Origin: G963678255 sp963678255
Lineage (GTDB): Bacteria > Cloacimonadota > Cloacimonadia > Cloacimonadales > WRIO01
DNA length: 64,000 nt
Direction: 5' to 3'
Assembly (NCBI GenBank): GCA_963678255.2
Contig: CAXXTW010000001.1
Coordinates: forward strand, 744,001-808,000
The notes below the pieces were generated by a model that saw nothing but the letters and a program-made list of their open reading frames with translations, was not told the DNA's origin and did no database searches. Positions 53,143 through 61,350 of this stretch are shown one piece after another. The translations under genes and the position numbers were made by a program. Positions within the stretch are counted from its first letter, which is position 1; each line of letters begins with the position of its first letter.

Positions 53143-56100
53143 ATGAAAAAAACATATATTCTTGTCATTATACTTATAATGATGACAATGACTTTATCTG
53201 CTAATATTATAAATGATAATACTCAGACTAATAATAACAATGAAGAGGTCATTTTTACTACTGTTACTTTATCCATCACAACAACCTTGAGCAATACTTC
53301 CTACTATGGAACTGTTATTTGTGATCTGATTAACCCTGCAAATGGAAATATTCAAACCTTTACCAGCTCAAACGGAATTATTACCGCTAGTGTTAGTTCA
53401 GGTGTTTATGATATGAACGTTTATCATAATAGCGACAATTATGAGAGAAAGGAATATCGTGCCTATAATCTAAACAATTCGATTAACAATTTTTCAATTT
53501 CATTAATCTACAATCCCGACAAAACAATCATAGTCCCAGATGATTATAGCTCGGTGAATGAGGCAATCAGCCGCATACAAAACAATGGAAAAGTACAACT
53601 CAGAAATAATTATTATCAGATTGATCCCTGGAAATATAAAAAGCTTAAGATTGAAAGCATCGGTTCATTAGTTACCGTTAGCAGACTAGAACTTTCTGGA
53701 TCAAACTTTGATAATAATGTAGTATTAAAAGGACTAACTTTTCAAAATCTAATTTCACATGATCCCTGGTCTCCAGGTGGTGCTCTCAGCTTAAAAAATG
53801 GAGCGTCTCCTATTGTTGAAAATTGTAGTTTTATTAATAATGAAATTTCTTTTACAAGTTATTCAACACTTCCTGCTCCGGAAAGCAAATATCATATAGG
53901 TGGTGCAGTATTCATTGAAGGAATCAATAATCAAACAAATACTCCCATCTTCAAAAATTGCATTTTTACTGATAATAAAATCTCTGGTGGTCATGGTGGT
54001 GGAGCTGTGGGCTTATATGGTCAAGCTCAATTCACGGATTGTACTTTTACCGGAAATATGGTTCAAAGTACTTTAGGAAATGATTCTTATGATGGATTAA
54101 CAGCAGGTGGAGCTGTTCTAGGTTGTTTGCAAACTGTCAGTGGAGAAATTCTTTTTAGAAATTGCCAGTTTAATAACAATTTAGCAAATTTATATGCTTC
54201 TGATGTTTACATAATAAGAGCCGATAACATTCAGAAAATCAATTTTGATAATTGTGGTTTTTCAAACAATGTATTCTATGGTATGGAAAAACCTGCTGTC
54301 AAGATCTTCACAGAAGAGTCAAGCTACTTATTAGTTAGCAGCAATGCTCAAATACAAATAACAAATAATACTTTTAAAGATCAAATCTTTGGAGGAATTG
54401 ATATTGTTGAAAAGTATGCTTTAAATCGTATCACAGTTAAAAACAATGTGTTCTACAATATCTCAAATACCGGAGGTTATGGTTTGAGAATTGCCACAAA
54501 AGGCGGATCTTCTACAAATCCTCAACCGGTAATTATCAATCAAAATACCTTTAAAAGTATCGTAGGCAGAGGAATACAATTCTATAATGGCCGTTATTAC
54601 ACCGTTGAAAATTGTGCTTTTGAAAATTGTAGCACCTATGGCATTGATTGGAGTTACCAAACTGACGGGCTTACATTAAAATATTGTTACTTTACTTCAG
54701 ATTACAATGATGTAGATCATGAATCAGGTGCATTTTCAAAACAGCATATCATTTATGATGCGAATCAAAACATTAGTTCGACCAACTTTGCACCCATTTG
54801 GTCAAGATCAGTAAAATCCATTTGTATTGATAATGGAAACCCTGATAATGACGGTGATGGACTTCAGTGGTATCAAGACGCAGACGACAGAGAAACTGAT
54901 GGCACACGCATGGATATCGGAGCTATCCCGACCCTCTCCCATGGTGCTTTCGCTCACAAAATATACAAAACCACCAATAGTAACTATAGTTGGATTTGTT
55001 TCCCTTACGTCGATAAAAAATACACCACCACGAGTCTCTATGATGCAGATCAACTGTACTATATTTTTCAGACATATCATGGTAATAATCTGATGAATAT
55101 TATCCCATCAAAAGTTTTAGAAAGAGTTATGTGGTTTTATAACACTCCAACTGGTTCAATATGCAGTTATAGTTATGATAACTGGTATTTATCCAATTCA
55201 GAGGTTAAAAGCCAATATGGTTATAAAGTTGAGTTGGTAAATTCTCAACTCAATCTTCCTTCACTACTACTTGATACAGCTGGTTTTTTATGTGGAACTG
55301 ATGGAAATAGTGATCAGACAATTCATATTGATGCAAACCCAGCTGGAAGTGCTTATCGGGAAATATGGGTAGGCTATTTTAAAGAAGAAAGTGAAATGCC
55401 GACAATAGCTCTTGGTCAGGTAATCGATCAGCTGATCGAAATTAAAACACAAAAGTGGTCTATGTCTCGAACTAATACTTCCTTGCCTTGGACATATTCT
55501 TCACAAAACCCTTTGTTTAATTTTGGTGAAGCGGTTGTTTTGAAATATGTAGGGACCTCTGCGATTGATTTTACTTGGCAGACACTATCCTTATATCCTT
55601 CTTTTTCTTATTCTGAACAAACACCACAATACTTCACTTATGAAGAACAAGCAGATTATACCCCCATCTATGTTCAGTTAAACCCAAATAATTCTAAAAG
55701 TAACATTAATGGTGCTGAATTGGCTTTGTTTATCAATGATAAATGCTATGGGGCAGAGGTAGTAGTAGGAGATGTTGTTCAGATCAATGCGTATATAGAG
55801 GGTGTAGATCTAAATAATGCTGACGTCGAATTCCGCTATTGGGAGCCAGCCATGAAAGGAAACTCTAAGAAATTAAACCAATATGCTGTTCTAAATAACG
55901 AAACTAATCAATTTGAAAGTAGAATGATAGAGTTTAACGATCACCAATCCTTCTACTCCGTGTCCTTTAAAACTAATGACATTGAAAATGGACGTTATCC
56001 TCAAAAATCATCTTTAAGTGGAAACTATCCAAATCCTTTCAATCCTGAAACAACAATTAAGTACGCACTTGCAGAGCAAGGAATTGTGAAATTGGATATC

Positions 56101-56280
56101 TATAATTCTAAAGGTCAATTAGTAAAAACTCTTGTCAATGATGTTCAAACACCTGGATTTAAATCTGTGATATGGAACGGAAAAGACAATCAAGGTAAAA
56201 AAGTATCATCAGGCATTTACTTCTATCGGTTAGATACAAAAACCGAAAAACTTACAAAGAAAATGCTCTTGATGAAGTAG
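53143..56280 (+). CDS. Large secreted parallel beta-helix protein with C-terminal sorting domain
   Basis: 1045 aa. Signal peptide residues 1-20 (MKK, then a Leu/Ile/Met core ending LSA). Residues ~30-120 form a beta domain. From ~125 (TIIVPDDYSSVNEAI) a right-handed parallel beta-helix runs to about 600, with repeated CxF/NN rungs (VENCSFINNE, FKNCIFTDNK, FTDCTFTGNM, FRNCQFNNN). Then comes a region with Asp-rich loops (DNDGDGLQWYQDADD) and a beta-rich segment, and the C-terminal domain YPNPFNPETTIKYAL ... GIYFYRLDTKT. An AAGGAGAAA site precedes the ATG. Its last ~24 bases and the following spacer are identical to those of the 816-aa family, although the rest of the protein differs. Confidence 0.88.
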   Translation: MKKTYILVIILIMMTMTLSANIINDNTQTNNNNEEVIFTTVTLSITTTLSNTSYYGTVICDLINPANGNIQTFTSSNGIITASVSSGVYDMNVYHNSDNYERKEYRAYNLNNSINNFSISLIYNPDKTIIVPDDYSSVNEAISRIQNNGKVQLRNNYYQIDPWKYKKLKIESIGSLVTVSRLELSGSNFDNNVVLKGLTFQNLISHDPWSPGGALSLKNGASPIVENCSFINNEISFTSYSTLPAPESKYHIGGAVFIEGINNQTNTPIFKNCIFTDNKISGGHGGGAVGLYGQAQFTDCTFTGNMVQSTLGNDSYDGLTAGGAVLGCLQTVSGEILFRNCQFNNNLANLYASDVYIIRADNIQKINFDNCGFSNNVFYGMEKPAVKIFTEESSYLLVSSNAQIQITNNTFKDQIFGGIDIVEKYALNRITVKNNVFYNISNTGGYGLRIATKGGSSTNPQPVIINQNTFKSIVGRGIQFYNGRYYTVENCAFENCSTYGIDWSYQTDGLTLKYCYFTSDYNDVDHESGAFSKQHIIYDANQNISSTNFAPIWSRSVKSICIDNGNPDNDGDGLQWYQDADDRETDGTRMDIGAIPTLSHGAFAHKIYKTTNSNYSWICFPYVDKKYTTTSLYDADQLYYIFQTYHGNNLMNIIPSKVLERVMWFYNTPTGSICSYSYDNWYLSNSEVKSQYGYKVELVNSQLNLPSLLLDTAGFLCGTDGNSDQTIHIDANPAGSAYREIWVGYFKEESEMPTIALGQVIDQLIEIKTQKWSMSRTNTSLPWTYSSQNPLFNFGEAVVLKYVGTSAIDFTWQTLSLYPSFSYSEQTPQYFTYEEQADYTPIYVQLNPNNSKSNINGAELALFINDKCYGAEVVVGDVVQINAYIEGVDLNNADVEFRYWEPAMKGNSKKLNQYAVLNNETNQFESRMIEFNDHQSFYSVSFKTNDIENGRYPQKSSLSGNYPNPFNPETTIKYALAEQGIVKLDIYNSKGQLVKTLVNDVQTPGFKSVIWNGKDNQGKKVSSGIYFYRLDTKTEKLTKKMLLMK

Positions 56281-56290
56281 AAAACCCCAA

Positions 56291-56317
56291 GGAGAGGAGA
56301 TTAATCCCCTCCTCTCC
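56291..56317 (+). repeat. Spacer hairpin, third occurrence
   Basis: Same 9-bp stem and spacer, here between the 1045-aa gene and the first right-array paralog. Confidence 0.55.
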
Positions 56318-56342
56318 TCCTATATAAATTATTGGAGTATAA

Positions 56343-58784
56343 ATGAGAAATACCATTTTATTAGCTTTTTTAATTAGTTTATCATTCAGTTTATTTTCTG
56401 CCATTATTGAAGTCTCTGTGGATGGGACAAAACCCTTTTCCTCCATTCAAATGGCTATAAACTCTTCAAGCGAGAATGATATTGTCAGAGTGTGGCCTGG
56501 TATTTACCGTGAAAACATAAATTTCAATCATCATAATATCACTTTGCAAAGCTTATATCCCATTACAGGAGATACTCTTGATATTCATAATACAAAAATC
56601 ATAGGAAACCACAGAGATTCAGCAATCAGAGCTCAAGAAGGAGTCATCGTTATCATTGATGGTTTTACTATTATGAATAATGAAAATGATGAAGATGAAT
56701 ATTTTAATTGGTCTGGCGGAGGAATTCTCGTTTATAATAGTCAGGCAATAATAAAAAATAATATAATAACAAAATGTATGATGGGACAAGGGGGGGGAGG
56801 TATTAGTATTTCAGGAGCTCCCCATAACGCTACAGCCTATTTAGAAAATAATAAGATTTTTGAATGTAAATCTCTATTAATGGGTGGAGGATTATCAATT
56901 TCGGGTAATAGTATAGTTACATTTTCTGAAATTATTAGAAATTCGATATATAACAATTCTTCTTTATGTGGAAAAGATATTTCAGTAGATGATTGTCAAT
57001 ATGACACAGAAATATATTTAGATAAAAGTAGTGTAGTTTTAGACAGAGCAGACCAGTTTTTTGTACTTCATAATTTCTCTGGTCCATATTTAGGTACTCA
57101 AGTTACGGTTGATATCTTTCAAGGGTTTTTACCCAGCATAAATCACGACTTATATGTAGCGCCTTGGGGTAATGATTTAAACTCAGGTTTAAATCCAAAT
57201 AATCCCTTAAAGACTATTGATTATGCGACAAAGATCATCGCTTCTGATTCAATAAATCAAAAAACAGTTCATTTAGCTGCTGGAACCTATTCCCGATCTC
57301 TGAATCAGCAGAAATTCCCTTTCTCTATTAAACCAGATACTAGATTGATCGGTGCTGGAATGGATGAAACAATCTTTGATGATGAAAATCACGGAGTGGT
57401 TTTAGCTGGGATTGTTTATGAAAAAGATGTAGAAGCTGGGAAATTTTCACTAATAAATGGTGGAAATGGTCAATCAGGTTCTTCATTAGGTTTTAGAGGT
57501 AACCATGTGAAAATCTACGATATAAAACTCTCTGATAGCAAATTGAATGATTCGACAGGAATTGGAATAGGATTATCCAATCATGGTTTTATTAAAAATA
57601 TAATCGTAAAAAATAATTCCAGTTCAACCTCTTCTATGGGGATGGATGCAAGAAGTAATAAATATACCTATATTGAAAATGTGATTATCGACAGTCTAAA
57701 AACTACCCATACTCAAGGGGGAGGGGTCGGGGTCTCTATTGTTAATGTTGAAAACCTTGTTGTCAATAATATGTCTATTACAAATTGTCAGGCTTTTGAT
57801 CCATGGGTCTTTCAATTGGCAAATTTCATTGAAGACGTTCCCACTGAGCTTCATGATCCAATTTTGAATAATGTATTGGTCGCTAACAATCATACAACTC
57901 GTGGAGATTGGGATTTAGCTAAAGTAATCTTTATGGATAATTACAATACTATCCATGCGAACAACTGGACGATTGCTAATAATACAAACTCCAATAAAGT
58001 GTTGGGAATAGGATCAGATGTCATATTGAACAATATGATCTTGTATAATCCTGAAATGCCCTATGAAATTGAATATGGATGTGTGGCTATACCAAATATC
58101 AATGGAAGTATCAATAACTCTCTTATTATGAATGGAACGGATAAAATCATCTTTCATAACAATCAAGACCTGTTAAATCTAAATCATATTCTAACCGGAG
58201 ATCCTCATTTCTTTGGTGTATTTTCAGATTCCTTAAGTAGAAATATGATGGATTATTATCAACTCAGTTCCGTTTCTGAATGTATCAATCGGGGAACTGC
58301 TGATACCACAGGACTAAATATTCCAAAGAAAGATTTATCAGGCAAGCAAAGAGTTTGGGATGGTCGAATTGATATGGGTTGCTTTGAATATGGAGCACCT
58401 TATGTTTCCAATACAGATGTGCCCGAAGTTCAATTTACAGGTTACAACTTAAAAAACTATCCCAACCCAATCACCTCAGCTATCTCTTCCACCATAATCT
58501 CCTTTGATTACCCTGAGAAGTCAAAATATGAACCACAAATTGAGATCTATAACATAAAAGGTCAAAAGATTAAAACGATTAAAACAGGTAGCAGCTTTTA
58601 TGATTTAGCTGTAAAAGCTAATCTAAGTAAAGAGAATCTTAGCCAAATAAAAAGCAGAAACTTTTCCGTTATCTGGGACCTGACCAATGATAACAACCGG
58701 AAAGTCGCATCCGGAGTTTATCTCTATCGGGCAGTGATCAACGGAAAAGTTCTGCAAACAAAGAAAATGCTCTTGATGAAGTAG
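56343..58784 (+). CDS. Secreted parallel beta-helix protein with sorting domain (type A paralog, right array 1)
   Basis: 813 aa, same architecture as the gene at 2861. It carries the type A cassette in residues ~120-245 (YFNWSGGGILVYNS, CMMGQ, APHNATAYL, DRADQFFVLHNFSGPY) and the variant GVVLAGIVYEKDVEAG near residue 350, where the type B copies have GKVLGGNVF. It also has private changes (SRSLNQQKF, MDARSNKYTY, GCVAIPNING). Eight Gs at 56790-56797 encode part of QGGGG. Two other copies follow at 2504-base intervals, so co-transcription through the conserved spacer is likely. Confidence 0.85.
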   Translation: MRNTILLAFLISLSFSLFSAIIEVSVDGTKPFSSIQMAINSSSENDIVRVWPGIYRENINFNHHNITLQSLYPITGDTLDIHNTKIIGNHRDSAIRAQEGVIVIIDGFTIMNNENDEDEYFNWSGGGILVYNSQAIIKNNIITKCMMGQGGGGISISGAPHNATAYLENNKIFECKSLLMGGGLSISGNSIVTFSEIIRNSIYNNSSLCGKDISVDDCQYDTEIYLDKSSVVLDRADQFFVLHNFSGPYLGTQVTVDIFQGFLPSINHDLYVAPWGNDLNSGLNPNNPLKTIDYATKIIASDSINQKTVHLAAGTYSRSLNQQKFPFSIKPDTRLIGAGMDETIFDDENHGVVLAGIVYEKDVEAGKFSLINGGNGQSGSSLGFRGNHVKIYDIKLSDSKLNDSTGIGIGLSNHGFIKNIIVKNNSSSTSSMGMDARSNKYTYIENVIIDSLKTTHTQGGGVGVSIVNVENLVVNNMSITNCQAFDPWVFQLANFIEDVPTELHDPILNNVLVANNHTTRGDWDLAKVIFMDNYNTIHANNWTIANNTNSNKVLGIGSDVILNNMILYNPEMPYEIEYGCVAIPNINGSINNSLIMNGTDKIIFHNNQDLLNLNHILTGDPHFFGVFSDSLSRNMMDYYQLSSVSECINRGTADTTGLNIPKKDLSGKQRVWDGRIDMGCFEYGAPYVSNTDVPEVQFTGYNLKNYPNPITSAISSTIISFDYPEKSKYEPQIEIYNIKGQKIKTIKTGSSFYDLAVKANLSKENLSQIKSRNFSVIWDLTNDNNRKVASGVYLYRAVINGKVLQTKKMLLMK

Positions 58785-58794
58785 AAAACACCAA

Positions 58795-58821
58795 GGAGAG
58801 GAGATTAATCCCCTCCTCTCC
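58795..58821 (+). repeat. Spacer hairpin, fourth occurrence
   Basis: As above, with one substitution in the lead-in (ACACC for ACCCC). Confidence 0.55.
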
Positions 58822-58846
58822 TCCTATATAAATTATTGGAGTATAA

Positions 58847-61288
58847 ATGAGAAATACCATTTTATTAGCTTTTTTAATTAGTTTATCATTCAGTTTATTT
58901 TCTGCCATTATTGAAGTCTCTGTGGATGGGACGAAGCCCTTTTCCTCCATTCAAATGGCTATAAACTCTTCAAGCGAGAATGATATTGTCAGAGTCTGGC
59001 CAGGTATTTATCGTGAAAACATAAATTTCAATCATCATAATATCACTTTGCAAAGCTTATATCCCATTACAGGAGACACTCTTGATATTCATAATACCAA
59101 AATCATAGGAAACCACAGAGATTCAGCAATCAGAGCTCAGGAAGGAGTCACAGTTATCATTGATGGTTTTACTATTATGAATAATGAAAATGATGAAGAT
59201 GAATATTTTAATTGGTCTGGCGGAGGAATTCTCGTTTATAATAGTCAGGCAATAATAAAAAATAATATAATAACAAAATGTATGATGGGACAAGGGGGGG
59301 GAGGTATTAGTATTACAGGAGCTCCCCATAACGCTACAGCTTATTTAGAAAATAATAAAATTTTTAATTGTAAATCTCTATTAATGGGTGGAGGATTATC
59401 AATTTCGGGAAATAGTATAGTTACATTTTCTGAAATTATTAGGAATTCGATATTTAACAATTCTTCTTTGTGTGGAAAAGATATTTCAGTAGATGATTGT
59501 CAATATGACACAGAAATATATTTAGATAAAAGTAGTGTAGTTTTAGACAGAGCAGATCAGTTTTTTATACTTCATAATTTTTCTGGTCCATATTTAGGTA
59601 CTCAAGTTACGGTTGATATCCTTCAAGGGTTTTTACCCAGCATAAATCACGACTTATATGTAGCGCCTTGGGGTAATGATTTAAACTCAGGTTTAAATCC
59701 AAATAATCCCTTAAAGTCTATTGATTATGCGACAAAGATCATAGCTTCTGATTCAACAAATCAAAAAACAGTTCATTTAGCTGCTGGAACCTATTCCAGA
59801 ACTCAGAATCAGCAGAAATTTCCTTTCTCTATTAAACCAGATACCAAATTGATCGGTGCAGGTATGGATGAAACAATCTTCGATGATGAAAACCATGGAG
59901 TGGTTTTAGCGGGGATTGTTTATGAAAAAGATGTTGAAGCTGGGAAATTTTCACTCATAAATGGTGGCAATGGTCAATCAGGTTCTTCATTAGGTTTTAA
60001 AGGAAACCATGTGAACGTTTATGATATTAAAGTGTTAAAAAGTAGCTTAAATGGTGTCTCAGGTTTTGTAATTACAAAAAGTAATCAAGTATTAATTAAA
60101 AACATAATCGTAAAAAATAATTCCAGTTCGACTTCTTCTATGGGGATGTATGTCATAAATAATAAATATACAAATATTGAAAATGTGATTATCGACAGTC
60201 TTATAACTACCCATACACAAGGGGGCATGGTAGGAGTCTATATTGTTAATGTTGAAAACCTTGTTGTCAATAATATGTCTATTACAAATTGTCAGGCTTT
60301 TGATCCATGGGTCTTTCTATTGGCAAATTTCATTGAAGACGTTCCCACTGAGCTTCATGATCCAATTTTGAATAATGTATTGGTCGCTAACAATCATACA
60401 ACTCGTGGAGATTGGGATTTAGCTAAAGTAATCTTTATGGATAATTACAATACTATCCATGCGAACAACTGGACGATTGCTAATAATACAAACTCCAATA
60501 AAGTGTTGGGAATAGGATCAGATGTCATATTGAACAATATGATCTTGTATAATCCTGAAATGCCCTATGAAATTGAATATGGATGTGAACTTATTCCAAA
60601 TATCAATGGAAGTATCAATAACTCTCTTATTATGAATGGAACAGATAAAATCATTTTTCATAACAATCAAGACCTGTTAAATCTAAATCATATTCTTACT
60701 GGAGATCCTCATTTCTTTGGTGTTTTTTCAGATTCCTTAAGTAGAAATATGATGGATTATTATCAACTCAGTTCCGTTTCTGAATGTATCAATCGGGGAA
60801 CTGCTGATACCACAGGACTAAATATTCCAAAGAAAGATTTATCAGGCAAGCAAAGAGTTTGGGATGGTCGAATTGACATGGGTTGCTTTGAATATGGAGC
60901 ACCTTATGTTTCCAATACAGATGTTCCCGAAGTTCAATTTACAGGTTACAACTTAAAAAACTATCCCAATCCGATCACCTCAGCTATCTCTTCTACCATA
61001 ATCTCCTTTGATTACCCTGAGAAGTCACAATATGAACCACAAATTGAGATCTATAACATAAAGGGTCAAAAGATTAAAACAATTAAAACGGGTAGCAGTT
61101 TTTATGATTTAGCCGTAAAAGCTAATCTGAGTAAAGAGAATCTTAGCCAAATAAAAAGCAGAAACTTTTCCGTTATCTGGGACCTGACCAATGATAACAA
61201 CCGGAAAGTCGCATCCGGAGTTTATCTCTATCGGGCAGTGATCAACGGAAAAGTTCTGCAAACAAAGAAAATGCTCTTGATGAAGTAG
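58847..61288 (+). CDS. Secreted parallel beta-helix protein with sorting domain (type A paralog, right array 2)
   Basis: 813 aa. Type A N-terminal cassette, virtually identical in DNA to the interrupted copy at 776 over their shared 5' region. It has a private patch at residues ~385-425 (VYDIKVLKSSLNGVSGFVITK, QVLIKN, then MYVINNKYTNIENV and SLITTHTQGGMVGVYI) replacing sequence conserved in the others. On both sides of this patch the identity returns to near 100%, as expected from gene conversion. G-run at 59294-59301. Confidence 0.85.
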   Translation: MRNTILLAFLISLSFSLFSAIIEVSVDGTKPFSSIQMAINSSSENDIVRVWPGIYRENINFNHHNITLQSLYPITGDTLDIHNTKIIGNHRDSAIRAQEGVTVIIDGFTIMNNENDEDEYFNWSGGGILVYNSQAIIKNNIITKCMMGQGGGGISITGAPHNATAYLENNKIFNCKSLLMGGGLSISGNSIVTFSEIIRNSIFNNSSLCGKDISVDDCQYDTEIYLDKSSVVLDRADQFFILHNFSGPYLGTQVTVDILQGFLPSINHDLYVAPWGNDLNSGLNPNNPLKSIDYATKIIASDSTNQKTVHLAAGTYSRTQNQQKFPFSIKPDTKLIGAGMDETIFDDENHGVVLAGIVYEKDVEAGKFSLINGGNGQSGSSLGFKGNHVNVYDIKVLKSSLNGVSGFVITKSNQVLIKNIIVKNNSSSTSSMGMYVINNKYTNIENVIIDSLITTHTQGGMVGVYIVNVENLVVNNMSITNCQAFDPWVFLLANFIEDVPTELHDPILNNVLVANNHTTRGDWDLAKVIFMDNYNTIHANNWTIANNTNSNKVLGIGSDVILNNMILYNPEMPYEIEYGCELIPNINGSINNSLIMNGTDKIIFHNNQDLLNLNHILTGDPHFFGVFSDSLSRNMMDYYQLSSVSECINRGTADTTGLNIPKKDLSGKQRVWDGRIDMGCFEYGAPYVSNTDVPEVQFTGYNLKNYPNPITSAISSTIISFDYPEKSQYEPQIEIYNIKGQKIKTIKTGSSFYDLAVKANLSKENLSQIKSRNFSVIWDLTNDNNRKVASGVYLYRAVINGKVLQTKKMLLMK

Positions 61289-61298
61289 AAAACCCCAA

Positions 61299-61325
61299 GG
61301 AGAGGAGATTAATCCCCTCCTCTCC
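61299..61325 (+). repeat. Spacer hairpin, fifth occurrence
   Basis: As above, preceding the last paralog. No such hairpin follows that last paralog. Confidence 0.55.
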
Positions 61326-61350
61326 TCCTATATAAATTATTGGAGTATAA

